From an uncultured Eubacteriales bacterium (GTDB taxonomy: Bacteria > Bacillota > Clostridia > Oscillospirales > CAG-272): DNA of 64,000 nt. Numbering within the stretch: position 1 is the stretch's first letter; every line of letters starts with the position of its first letter. The notes under the pieces are model-generated. The model was not told where the DNA came from and did not search any database. It was given only the letters and a program-made list of their open reading frames with translations. A program made the position numbers and the translations under genes. Where the stretch lies: assembly GCA_934432675.1 (NCBI GenBank), contig CAKRYT010000006.1, forward strand, positions 1-64,000, given 5' to 3'. Below are positions 41,033 through 50,178 of the stretch, piece by piece.

Positions 41033-41959
41033 ATGCAAAGAACATTGACATCTGCTGACGGTACGCTGGTACCGCTCCTTCGGGTCAGACCCCCGGCACG
41101 GGTTATCGTGGGGAACGTCATCTATTACATCGCAGGCACGCTCCTCTCGCTCCTCTTCCTGTTCCCGCTGCTCTATATGCTCGCGGCCTCGACCAAGAGC
41201 GAGTCGGTCTTCGCGCAGGACGCGGGCACCCTCCGGATGTTCCTGCCGGATTTCGCGCACATCGGCACCATGTTTGAAAACTACAGAAAGGTGCTCACCG
41301 AGTACGAGATCTGGAAGTATGCACTCAACAGCCTGCTCTACGCGGCGATCGTCATCGTCCTCAACATCATTGTCAACGGGCTCGCCGGGTACGTCATGGC
41401 AAAGATGAATTTTCCGGGGAAACGCCTGTTTGCCTTTATGATCATCTTCCTGATCGTCGTACCCGTGGAGACGTCGATCATTCCGCTCTACATGATTGTC
41501 AGGATCATGCTCGGGCTCAAGGGGGCGCTCTCCGTGTTCGGCATCATCTTCCCGGCGACCATCAGCGTGTTCAACGTCTTCCTCTTTATCCAGTTCTTCC
41601 AGGGGATACCGAAAGAATACGAGGAGGCGGCGCGCATTGACGGTGCGAGCACGCTGGACATCTTCTTCCGCGTGATCCTCCCGCTCTCGAAGCCGATTGT
41701 GGCGACGGTCGCCGTCTTCTGCTTCATCGGGGTGTGGAACGACTATCTCTGGCCGTCCATGATTCTGCCGAGTGCGACCACCGGCTGGCCGCTCCTGCCG
41801 ATCCAGGCGGCACTGACGACCATTCAGAGCATCGAGGGTATCACGACGGGCGAGGTCATGGCGTCGCTGGTGGTGACCAGTATTCCGATTTTCGTCGTGT
41901 ATGTCGCGGCGCAGAAATACATTGTGCAGGGCTTCGGTTCTGCCGGTTTAAAGATGTGA
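41033..41959 (+). CDS. sugar ABC transporter permease (MalG-like)
   Basis: This 308-residue permease has six TM helices and the EAA loop YEEAARIDGASTLDIFFRVILP. SVFNVFLFIQFFQGIP and GVWNDYLWPSMIL are typical of MalG-type subunits. Together with the MalF-like partner it makes the membrane channel for oligosaccharide uptake. The preceding gene ends one base upstream, and the next gene starts eight bases on. Confidence 0.94.
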   Translation: MQRTLTSADGTLVPLLRVRPPARVIVGNVIYYIAGTLLSLLFLFPLLYMLAASTKSESVFAQDAGTLRMFLPDFAHIGTMFENYRKVLTEYEIWKYALNSLLYAAIVIVLNIIVNGLAGYVMAKMNFPGKRLFAFMIIFLIVVPVETSIIPLYMIVRIMLGLKGALSVFGIIFPATISVFNVFLFIQFFQGIPKEYEEAARIDGASTLDIFFRVILPLSKPIVATVAVFCFIGVWNDYLWPSMILPSATTGWPLLPIQAALTTIQSIEGITTGEVMASLVVTSIPIFVVYVAAQKYIVQGFGSAGLKM

Positions 41960-41967
41960 GGAACTTT

Positions 41968-44520
41968 ATGAAAGCAAAGAGATTTTTCGCTGCGCTCGTG
42001 GCGCTCCTCTGCCTCCTTTCCGTCTGCCTTTCCTCCTGCGGGGAGAAGCCGGGCGGTCCGGACAGCACGGGTGACGCCGCCGCTGAGACGCCGAAGCAGT
42101 CGCCGCTCCTCCATTACGGCTTTGATGAAGCCGGACCCTCGAGCGAGACGACCGAGAGCGTCAGCGGCACGACCTCCAAAATTTATTATGTGTTCAACCC
42201 CGAGAACGCCGGTTCGCTGTTCAAGGAGCCGACCGAGGCGCTCCGCCGCACGGGCGTGAAGGGCAACTCCCTCTACATGGACGGCTTCTCGACCTATCTG
42301 CGGGACACGGCGATGACGGTGCCGACCGGTGCCTTCACGATGTCAGCATGGGTCGCGCCGCGCGTGTTCGAGAACCTCGCCGGCTATTCCGACGCCTCCC
42401 CGGCGAAGGGACAGCCCCGCCTGACCTCCGTCATGGACTGGGGCGATATCGAGGCGGGTGAGGGGGTCCTCGTCGGTTACGGCAGGCTCGGTGTGTGGGG
42501 CGTGCAGTTGGCACTGCACAGCACCGAGACCTCCGAGGATTTTGTCGTCGCCTACTATGACCCGATGAACGCGCTCCCGCTCTACGAGTGGTCGCACATC
42601 GCGGTGAGTTTCGACGGTGCAACCGGGTTCATCGGCCTGTATTTCAACGGTCAGACTGCCTATGAGGCGATCATTCCCGAACTTGTCGGGACGGAACTGG
42701 TCACTTCGTCGGACGCGCTGTATATCGGTCGTTACACCACGTTCAATACCCAGACGGAATTCGCCGTGCCGCGGCAGATGGTCGCGGGACTGCTCGACGA
42801 GGTCAGTATGTGGGGCGTGTCTCTCTCCCCGGCGGAAATCAGAGGTACCTACCGCGACGCCTGCGACAGTACAGGCGCCCATCCCACCCTTGCGTGGGAG
42901 GAGATCGCGCTGGATGCTTCCGTGTACGAGGGTGACCGCTATCGCCCGCAGTACCATGCGTTGCCTCCGGCGACGTGGATGAACGAGCCGCACTCTCCGT
43001 TCTACTATAACGGTAAATACCATGTCATGTACCAGCATAACCCTGCCGGGCCCTACTGGTCGCAGATCCGCTGGGGGCATCTCGTCAGCGACGATATGAT
43101 CCACTGGAAGGCGGTGAAGGACGCGGTCGTCCCGACGGCGGGCATCTGCCCCGAGGGCGTCTGGACGGGCGGCGCCTGCATCGGGCCGGACGGTACGCCG
43201 TGGCTCGTGATCACGGCGGGCACCACCGCGACGACGTGGAGCGGGCAGAATGTTGCTTTCGCCCACGCCAAGGACCCGACCGACCCCGACCTCGCCGAAT
43301 GGGTGGTCGAGTCAACGGTCGTTATCACACAGCCGAGTGACGATTCGCAAGGGGAGCGCGACCAGTTCCGCGATCCGTTCGTGTGGCGTGACGGCGATAC
43401 ATACTATATGCTGGTGTCCACCTCGGTCCCCGGCCGCGGCGGCTCTGCCTGCGCCTATACGTCCAAAGATATGCGGACGTGGGAATACCGCGGGTATCTC
43501 TATGAATGCGACTACAACGCGTACCCCGAACAGGGCGCACACTGGGAGTGCGTGGTGATGCTCCCCATCTCCACAAAGGACGGAAAGACCACCAAATACA
43601 TTCTTTTTGACTGCCCGCAGTACACGGTGGACGGTTATATCGTGGACTGCTACTATTGGGTCGGTACGTTCGATAAGGAGAGCTGCCGCTTCATCGCCGA
43701 CGACGACAAGCCGCAGCTCTTTGACCGCGGCAGGGGCGTCTATACGGGGCAGAACGGCTATTGCTTCCTGACCGAGGCGGACATCGCCGCAGGCAAGACC
43801 GCCTATGAGGACGGCAGGACGGTTATTTACGCCATCGCGCAGGGTAAGGACGCCGGTACGGCGCAGAACATCACCGCCGGCTGGGCGCACAACTTCGCGA
43901 TACCGCTGGAGCTCCGGCTCGCCGATAACGGGAAGGATGTGATCCGCGAGCCGATCCGTGAGCTCTCCTCGCTTGAGCGGGAGACGCTCTATGAATACAG
44001 CGGCGAGGGGCTCGGGGCGGACGCGCTGAACGCGGCGCTCTCCGGCGTGCACGGCGATATGCTCCGCATCGACGCGACCCTGACGCTCTCTCCGACCTCG
44101 GAGACGTATTCCGGCGGCATCAGCGTGCGGTACAACCCGACGACGACCGCTTCCGGGCGCACGGAGCGCACCGATATCGTTTTCTCGAGCGACGGCGTGT
44201 ATATCAACCGCAACCGCACCACCATGCTGACCTACGTCTCCAACCAGCCGAGCTATACATGGGACAGCCGGGAGCGGCAGTATCAGGTCACCATCCTGCT
44301 CGACCGCTCCATGCTTGAGGTGTATGTGGATGGTGTGATGAGCTTCACGACCCGCGTCTATCCGAAGTGGGGTGACTCCGACGGCGTGCACATCTTTGAC
44401 GAGGCGGCGGGCATCACCTTCACCGACATCCGCATCGTCCGGATGGGCAGTGCTTACCGCGATACCGTGACGCCCTCCTACTGGGGCAACGTCGGGTATC
44501 TCAAAGACCAGGACGAGTGA
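41968..44520 (+). CDS. GH32 lipoprotein with LamG domain and altered nucleophile motif
   Basis: This 850-residue surface protein has lipobox LSSC (Cys24), a LamG-like domain (about 45-270), a GH32 propeller (about 325-660) and the GH32 C-terminal sandwich. The usual WMNDPNG motif is replaced by WMNEPHS, so Glu340 stands where the nucleophile Asp is expected. The other two catalytic positions are kept: Asp469 in FRDPFVW and Glu527 in HWECVVM. A subset of GH32 proteins carries NEPH, so this is probably a subfamily trait and not decay; its reaction could differ (for example fructotransferase). The start follows GTGAGG. It is part of the transporter operon. Confidence 0.9.
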   Translation: MKAKRFFAALVALLCLLSVCLSSCGEKPGGPDSTGDAAAETPKQSPLLHYGFDEAGPSSETTESVSGTTSKIYYVFNPENAGSLFKEPTEALRRTGVKGNSLYMDGFSTYLRDTAMTVPTGAFTMSAWVAPRVFENLAGYSDASPAKGQPRLTSVMDWGDIEAGEGVLVGYGRLGVWGVQLALHSTETSEDFVVAYYDPMNALPLYEWSHIAVSFDGATGFIGLYFNGQTAYEAIIPELVGTELVTSSDALYIGRYTTFNTQTEFAVPRQMVAGLLDEVSMWGVSLSPAEIRGTYRDACDSTGAHPTLAWEEIALDASVYEGDRYRPQYHALPPATWMNEPHSPFYYNGKYHVMYQHNPAGPYWSQIRWGHLVSDDMIHWKAVKDAVVPTAGICPEGVWTGGACIGPDGTPWLVITAGTTATTWSGQNVAFAHAKDPTDPDLAEWVVESTVVITQPSDDSQGERDQFRDPFVWRDGDTYYMLVSTSVPGRGGSACAYTSKDMRTWEYRGYLYECDYNAYPEQGAHWECVVMLPISTKDGKTTKYILFDCPQYTVDGYIVDCYYWVGTFDKESCRFIADDDKPQLFDRGRGVYTGQNGYCFLTEADIAAGKTAYEDGRTVIYAIAQGKDAGTAQNITAGWAHNFAIPLELRLADNGKDVIREPIRELSSLERETLYEYSGEGLGADALNAALSGVHGDMLRIDATLTLSPTSETYSGGISVRYNPTTTASGRTERTDIVFSSDGVYINRNRTTMLTYVSNQPSYTWDSRERQYQVTILLDRSMLEVYVDGVMSFTTRVYPKWGDSDGVHIFDEAAGITFTDIRIVRMGSAYRDTVTPSYWGNVGYLKDQDE

Positions 44521-44537
44521 GAAAGGAGCGGACTTAT

Positions 44538-47039
44538 ATGAAACAGCTGAAACAGTATGCGGGCTCGCTCCTCGCGACTCTCCTTGCGCTTGCGATGCTG
44601 GTGTCCTTTGCCGCTTGCGGCGGGAAGAACGACCCTGGCGACAAGACCGATGGGGACAAAAAGACGGTCGCGGCGGCGCCGGTCAACGGCGGCTTTGAGA
44701 GTGCCGATCTCTCCGGCTGGACGATCGAATGGGGCGACGCGTTCGATAACGACTGCGTCTCGTCCGAAAAGACGTTCTCGTTTGAGAACGATGCACAGCA
44801 CCAGCGGCTGGACATCGGACAGACGGGGAACTGGTATCTGACGGGCAAAGGCTTCCACGGTAAGTACGCCGGCGCCCGCACGGGTGCCATCCGTTCGACG
44901 GTGTTCACGCTCGCCGGGGACGGCATCGTTTCCTTCAAGCTGGCGGGCGGCGCGCCGACCGTCGGCAAGGGCGGACCCGCCAAGGCGGCGACCGGGCTCT
45001 GCTACCTCGCGATCCACCGCGCGTCCGATGACCGCATGATCGGCTACCAGACCAACACCTACTTTGTCGAACACACAGAGGATTACGTCAACGCGGCGAA
45101 GTACGCCTCCGGCGTGTACAGCACCGACAACTTCAATACCTACACCCTGAACCTCAAAGAGTACGCGGGGGAGGAGGTCTATATCCGCGTCGTCGATCAG
45201 GACGAGAGCTACTATTACGGCTATCTTGCCGTGGACGATATCCGCATCGGCGCCACTGCCGACGCGCAGACCGAGGGGGCGTTCTTCACCAAGACGCGCA
45301 CTGCGGGAGAGATTCCGGAGACCTCGCCGAACGAGATCAAAAACGGCGGCTTCGAGACCGGGGACCTCTCCGGCTGGACGATCGTCGAGGGCGAGGCGTT
45401 CTCGAACGACGGTGTCAACTCCGAATCGGTGTGGTGGAACGAGAATATCACCTATTCCCGCGACGGCAATTTCCATTACGGCTTTTACCGCCCGTCGACG
45501 ACCGGGGTCATGCGCTCCTCCACCTTCATCCTCGGGGGCAGCGGCTACATTTCCTTCAAGCTCGGCGGCTGTTCGAACCCCGGCAGAACGTATCTGCGCG
45601 TGATGCTCAAGGCGGAGGAGGGCGAGGACAGGGAAGTCGCCCGTTTCTCGAATGAGCAGTACCGCAACTTCCAGTTCCCCTATGTGGCGAACGGGATGCA
45701 CCTGCTCAACATGGTGCAGTATTACACCGACCTTTCCGCCTACCTCGGGGAGACGATGTACCTCGAGGTGGTGGACCGCAACGATGCGGCGGACGACCTC
45801 GGGTGCCTGACGCTCGACAGCGTCAAGACCTATTGGCAGGAAAAACCGGTCTTCTACACGGGTGAATCCTATGCGCTCACGTTTGAGAGCGACGTGATGC
45901 CGGACAGCCCCTACCAGGTCGCGAACGGCGGCTTTGAGACCGGAGACCTCACCGGCTGGACGCTTTCGGGTGAGATCGGCGTCGTCAGCGACGCATGGGG
46001 CTGGTGGGCGGAGAACCTGCCGTACAATAAGCGCGGCACCTACCTCTTTACCGGTATCGCCCACGAGGGCGGCACGGGTACGCTCACGAGCTCACCGTTC
46101 ACCGTCAGCGAGAACGGGTGGATCACTTATCTTTTCGGCGGCGGCGGAGACGCCTCCCGCGTGTACATTTCCGTCGTGGATGCGGAGAGTGGCGAGGAGC
46201 TCGCACGGTATGCAAACCGCTACTTCCACGATAAGGGGATCGAAACCGTCAACCGGGGCAGCAACCTTGCCAACATGGTGCTGTATAAAGCCGACCTTTC
46301 GGCGTATGCCGGGCGACAGGTCAGACTGGTCGTTACGGACAATGCGACCTCCGGCTGGGGGCTCGTCACGGTCGACAGCTTCCGCACCTATTACCGTTCG
46401 GCAGAGCAGGTGCCGGCGGATGCTTATAGCGCGCTGGATGTCCTGCACATCGACGAGAACGAGTATCAGGTGAAGAACGGCGGCTTTGAGACCGGGGACC
46501 TCACCGGCTGGACGGTCTCCGGCAATATCGGCGGCGTGTGCTTTGACAGTGACTGGTGGGGCGAGCATGTCTCCTTCAACCGCGACGGCGAGTTCTTCTT
46601 CAACGGCTGGGACGGTGACGAAGCCGCGACCGGCACGCTGACGAGCTCTGCCTTTACGGTCGGCGGCAGCGGCTTTATGACCTTCCGCCTCGGCGGCGGT
46701 AAGAACACCGACCTCTGTCGGCTCGAGGTCGTCGATGCCGGGACCGGCGAGGTGCTCGCCCGGTACGGGAACACCAGGTTCTCCGACGCGAACTTCGGCT
46801 CCATCGTGCCCGGCACGTCGGAGCGCCCTGCGGACGCGGCGGCGGTCGGCGTCTATCTTGCCAACATGGTACTGTATAAGGCGGATCTCTCCGCTTTCCT
46901 CGGGCGCCGTGTGGTCTTGCGCCTGGTGGATGAGGCGACCTCCGACTGGGGGCTCCTCTTTGCCGATGCTTTCGTAACGTATTATGAAACCTCCGATGGC
47001 GTGCCGGCGGACGCGCTGCTGGCGGAGAATTTACTGTGA
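44538..47039 (+). CDS. lipoprotein with four NGGFETGDL beta-sandwich modules
   Basis: This 833-residue lipoprotein (lipobox FAAC, Cys27) consists almost only of four similar modules of about 190 residues. They begin at Asn50, Asn269, Asn463 and Asn647 with NGGFE(T/S)(G/A)DLSGW. Each ends with a VxxxDNATSGWG(L)xxVDSFxTYY-like stretch. The pattern resembles galactose-binding/jelly-roll carbohydrate-binding modules. No catalytic motif is visible, so it is probably a surface fructan-binding protein that presents substrate to the GH32 enzymes. The start follows AAAGGAG, 17 bases after the GH32 stop. Binding to fructan is inferred from context. Confidence 0.75.
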   Translation: MKQLKQYAGSLLATLLALAMLVSFAACGGKNDPGDKTDGDKKTVAAAPVNGGFESADLSGWTIEWGDAFDNDCVSSEKTFSFENDAQHQRLDIGQTGNWYLTGKGFHGKYAGARTGAIRSTVFTLAGDGIVSFKLAGGAPTVGKGGPAKAATGLCYLAIHRASDDRMIGYQTNTYFVEHTEDYVNAAKYASGVYSTDNFNTYTLNLKEYAGEEVYIRVVDQDESYYYGYLAVDDIRIGATADAQTEGAFFTKTRTAGEIPETSPNEIKNGGFETGDLSGWTIVEGEAFSNDGVNSESVWWNENITYSRDGNFHYGFYRPSTTGVMRSSTFILGGSGYISFKLGGCSNPGRTYLRVMLKAEEGEDREVARFSNEQYRNFQFPYVANGMHLLNMVQYYTDLSAYLGETMYLEVVDRNDAADDLGCLTLDSVKTYWQEKPVFYTGESYALTFESDVMPDSPYQVANGGFETGDLTGWTLSGEIGVVSDAWGWWAENLPYNKRGTYLFTGIAHEGGTGTLTSSPFTVSENGWITYLFGGGGDASRVYISVVDAESGEELARYANRYFHDKGIETVNRGSNLANMVLYKADLSAYAGRQVRLVVTDNATSGWGLVTVDSFRTYYRSAEQVPADAYSALDVLHIDENEYQVKNGGFETGDLTGWTVSGNIGGVCFDSDWWGEHVSFNRDGEFFFNGWDGDEAATGTLTSSAFTVGGSGFMTFRLGGGKNTDLCRLEVVDAGTGEVLARYGNTRFSDANFGSIVPGTSERPADAAAVGVYLANMVLYKADLSAFLGRRVVLRLVDEATSDWGLLFADAFVTYYETSDGVPADALLAENLL

Positions 47040-47074
47040 CATCGGACGCGGATGTCAGGGAAGGAGTATATCGG

Positions 47075-47221
47075 ATGCAGGAAACAAAGGAAAAATGGAC
47101 GAAACCCGGATTTGAGATCATCGGGTTCGGGGTCGACGATGTGATCCGGACCTCCGGGAACATAACGAAAACGGATACCGGCTCCGGGGACACGGTCGAC
47201 TGGAATGATCTGTTCAACTGA
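47075..47221 (+). CDS. 48-residue peptide between repeat-protein genes
   Basis: A 49-codon gene has a perfect AAGGAG eight bases before ATG. It encodes a short soluble peptide with KPGFEIIGFGVDDVIRTSG in the middle and an acidic WNDLFN end. Peptides with a KPxFEIIxFxxxDVIxTSG core occur in many gut Firmicutes, often near surface-protein genes, and have no known role that I can name. It lies between two module-protein genes and starts 35 bases after the first. It may be a signalling or precursor peptide, but no modifying enzyme is adjacent. Confidence 0.65.
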   Translation: MQETKEKWTKPGFEIIGFGVDDVIRTSGNITKTDTGSGDTVDWNDLFN

Positions 47222-47258
47222 ACAGACGGCAGACACGAAAAACGAAAAAGAGGAAAAC

Positions 47259-50120
47259 ATGATGAAAAAACTTTTATCGATTCTGCTTTGCGTTCTCCTC
47301 GCGGCATCTCTTTCGGCAGTCGCGGTGTTTGCTGCCGATACGGAGGAGGCAGCCTGCGACGCGACGCTGGTCGGGTACCAGAACGCGAACGACGGCTACG
47401 GCGTGCGCATCGTCGCCGAGATCAGAAACGTGGACCGCTATTCCGAGGTGGGGTTCGTGCTGCATAACGGCACGACGGAGAAGACCCATGCCGCGACGAG
47501 CGTCTTCAGGACGCTGACGGCGAGCGACGGGCAGGGGAACACCTATGAGGCGCTCACCGCCGGGGAGGGCAATTACCTCTATGCGCTCGCTTTCAAGGGA
47601 ATCGCGGCAGAAGATGCCCTGACCCTTACGGTGACGCCCTACACCGTTTCGAAGGACGGCACCACCACCGTCCGCGGTGAGGAGAAGACGCTCGTCAAGG
47701 CAGCGGGCGAACACTTTGCGGCAAAGACCGACACCTCGAAGTACGCGGTGAAGAACGGCGGCTTTGAGACCGGGGACCTTACCGGCTGGACGCTCACCGG
47801 GGATTTCGGTGTCGTTTCCAATGAGGACACCTACTGGGGCGGCTCTTACGATAAGTCCCAGGGGAGTACCTACCTCTTCACCTGGTACACGACGGAAGGG
47901 AATGTCAGTCGCGAGGATGAAGTCGGTACGCTCGTCAGCGACCCCTTCACCCTGCAGAAGAACGCCTATGTCACGTTCCGCCTCGCAGGCGGGAACCGGA
48001 GCGAGATCCGTGTCGAGTTTGTGAACGCCGTGACCGGAGAGATCATCGGGCAGTTCTTCAATACCAATGCTAATGGCGGACACCTGATCTCGTATGCCTA
48101 TACGTTCTCCAACACGGAGGAGCTTTCCTGCTACATCCGCGTGGTTGATAACGCGACGCGTGAGGGAGGCTGGGGCTGTCTTGCCGTCGATGATTTCGTT
48201 ACCTATTATCCGGCGGGCGAGACGCTCGAGGGTGCCGTCACCGCTGTCAACGCGGTGGACGCCAAGGCGGCACTGAAAGCCGAGATCGATGCCGATCGCC
48301 TGACGGCGCAGGGCGACTATACCGCAGACTCCTGGCGTGCCTACACCGAGGCGCTGGCAAGTGCCGAGGATAAATACAAAGCGGCGACGCTCCCTGTCGG
48401 TTTGCAGGCGGCGCTGACCACGCTCCGCGATGCCAAGGCGGCGCTTACCTACCGCACCCCGACCGAGGTCTCCGGCGTGCAGAAGAACTTTACCCTGCGC
48501 ACGGGCGGGAGCCGGACGTTCCTTTTCTCCGACCTTGTGGACGAGGATGCTCTTTCCGAAATCACCTATGCTCTCTCCGCGGGCAACGGCGTGACATACA
48601 CGCTCGTGGACGGCGGCTTTACGCTGACGGCGGGGAACGCCGGGGCGGAGAGCGTGCCCGTGACGCTGACGGTCAGCCACCGCGGTGTGGCGGTTCTCAC
48701 CGTGACGCTCACCGTGAATGTCACGGCGGATACGGTCCCGACCGTGAACACGGCGTATGTCTCCCGTGACATCGACTTCTATGATGCGACGGAGGCAGAC
48801 CTTCTCATTGATCTGCTCGCGTCCGTCAATAATCCGGGCGACCTTGCACTCACCTTTACCGTGACGCACGGCGGGGTTCCCGTCACCCTGACGGACGGCA
48901 CCAAATTCACGTTCGCGGTTGCAGGTCCTTACACGGCGACACCCACGGCGGTGGTTTACCACATTGAGGTCGCCTATACGGCGAACGGCACGTCCGGAAC
49001 GCTGACGTTTGACTACACGGTCAATGTCCGGGATACCACCGGTTACCGCGTGACGAACGGCGGTTTCGAGACCGGGGATCTCACCGGCTGGACGCTGGTG
49101 AACAGCAAGATCGGCGCCGTCTCCGATGCCTCCCGGTATTGGCTGAACGACTCCGAGAACGCGGACGGCTTCTCGTTCGGTAAAGACGGCAAATGGTTCT
49201 TCAACGCGTACGCCACCGATGTGGAAAGCGCGACCGGCGTCCTGACGAGCAGTTCCTTCGTGATCGGCAACAGCGGCTGGCTGACCTTCAAGATCGGTGC
49301 CGCGCGCCATGTCACGCAGGTCTGGATCGACGTGTACGATGCCGGGACGGGCGAGATTCTCGAGCGCTTCGGTAATACCGCATGGCAGGAGAGAACGGAC
49401 GGTGTGAAGAGCGGTTGCTCGCTCATCGCCTATAAGGCGGATCTCTCCGCGTACCTCGGCAGAACGGTAAAAATCCGTGTGGTCGATAATGCGACGAGCG
49501 ACTACGGTCTGTTCTTCGTCGACAGCTTCGACGCATGGCATGACGCCGAGCCGGATAACGCCTACCTGACCGCGGTGCCGCAGGCACACGCTGCCTCGAT
49601 CTACGAGGTCGAGAACGGCGGCTTTGAGACCGGCAACCTTGACCACTGGCGCCTGAACGGCGATATCGGCGTGGTGTCCGGTGACAGCGTGTACTGGAGA
49701 AACGACAATAACAGCTATGACAAGGACGGCAATTACCTGTTCACCTGGTGGACGTGGAACAACGAGACCGACTCCGAGGTCAACCGCGAGGGCAATACGG
49801 GTACGCTCACGGGCAGCCTGTTTGTCCTGAAAGCGAACGGGATTCTCACCTTTAAGCTCGGCGGCGGGTGCAACAACGAAAACGTGTACTTTGAAGTGGT
49901 GAACGCCGAGACGGGTGAGACGATGGGCAAGTTCGTGAACACGAGTCCGGCAGACGGCAAGCTCATTCAGTATTCGTATCAGTTCGATAACGCGTCGGAT
50001 GTCAACTGCTATATCCGCGTCGTGGATAACGCCACCTCCGGCTGGGGGTGCTTCGCGCTGGATGCCGTGGTCGCGAACGCGTCCGAAATGATCGGCAACA
50101 CCGCCATCAACAAAAAATAA
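47259..50120 (+). CDS. secreted protein with three NGGFETGDL modules and FIVAR-like region
   Basis: This 953-residue secreted protein has a signal peptide (cleavage after VAVFA, about residue 26). An N-terminal beta domain is followed by one NGGFETGDL module (from Asn166), a helical FIVAR-like bundle (about 345-410, WRAYTEALASAEDKY), an Ig-like region, and two more modules (from Asn600 and Asn786). No LPXTG, TM anchor or catalytic motif is visible. It is a paralogue of the lipoprotein at 44538 in its modules and probably binds fructan or the cell surface. Adjacent ATGs at 47259 and 47262 both fit the AAGAGG site. Confidence 0.75.
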   Translation: MMKKLLSILLCVLLAASLSAVAVFAADTEEAACDATLVGYQNANDGYGVRIVAEIRNVDRYSEVGFVLHNGTTEKTHAATSVFRTLTASDGQGNTYEALTAGEGNYLYALAFKGIAAEDALTLTVTPYTVSKDGTTTVRGEEKTLVKAAGEHFAAKTDTSKYAVKNGGFETGDLTGWTLTGDFGVVSNEDTYWGGSYDKSQGSTYLFTWYTTEGNVSREDEVGTLVSDPFTLQKNAYVTFRLAGGNRSEIRVEFVNAVTGEIIGQFFNTNANGGHLISYAYTFSNTEELSCYIRVVDNATREGGWGCLAVDDFVTYYPAGETLEGAVTAVNAVDAKAALKAEIDADRLTAQGDYTADSWRAYTEALASAEDKYKAATLPVGLQAALTTLRDAKAALTYRTPTEVSGVQKNFTLRTGGSRTFLFSDLVDEDALSEITYALSAGNGVTYTLVDGGFTLTAGNAGAESVPVTLTVSHRGVAVLTVTLTVNVTADTVPTVNTAYVSRDIDFYDATEADLLIDLLASVNNPGDLALTFTVTHGGVPVTLTDGTKFTFAVAGPYTATPTAVVYHIEVAYTANGTSGTLTFDYTVNVRDTTGYRVTNGGFETGDLTGWTLVNSKIGAVSDASRYWLNDSENADGFSFGKDGKWFFNAYATDVESATGVLTSSSFVIGNSGWLTFKIGAARHVTQVWIDVYDAGTGEILERFGNTAWQERTDGVKSGCSLIAYKADLSAYLGRTVKIRVVDNATSDYGLFFVDSFDAWHDAEPDNAYLTAVPQAHAASIYEVENGGFETGNLDHWRLNGDIGVVSGDSVYWRNDNNSYDKDGNYLFTWWTWNNETDSEVNREGNTGTLTGSLFVLKANGILTFKLGGGCNNENVYFEVVNAETGETMGKFVNTSPADGKLIQYSYQFDNASDVNCYIRVVDNATSGWGCFALDAVVANASEMIGNTAINKK

Positions 50121-50178
50121 TCATACCTGACAGACGGATCCGCGTGGGCGACCGCCCGCGCGGAAGCAAAGGATTCTT

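Noticed and set aside
44685..49640. Tandem repeated DNA as a CRISPR or simple repeat array
   Set aside because: The repeats are protein modules hundreds of bases apart with diverged DNA; no short direct repeats with spacers are present in the window.
47274..49646. A 790-codon open frame antisense to the modular secreted protein
   Set aside because: Same effect of GC-rich third positions; the plus-strand frame has signal peptide, repeated modules and ribosome binding site.
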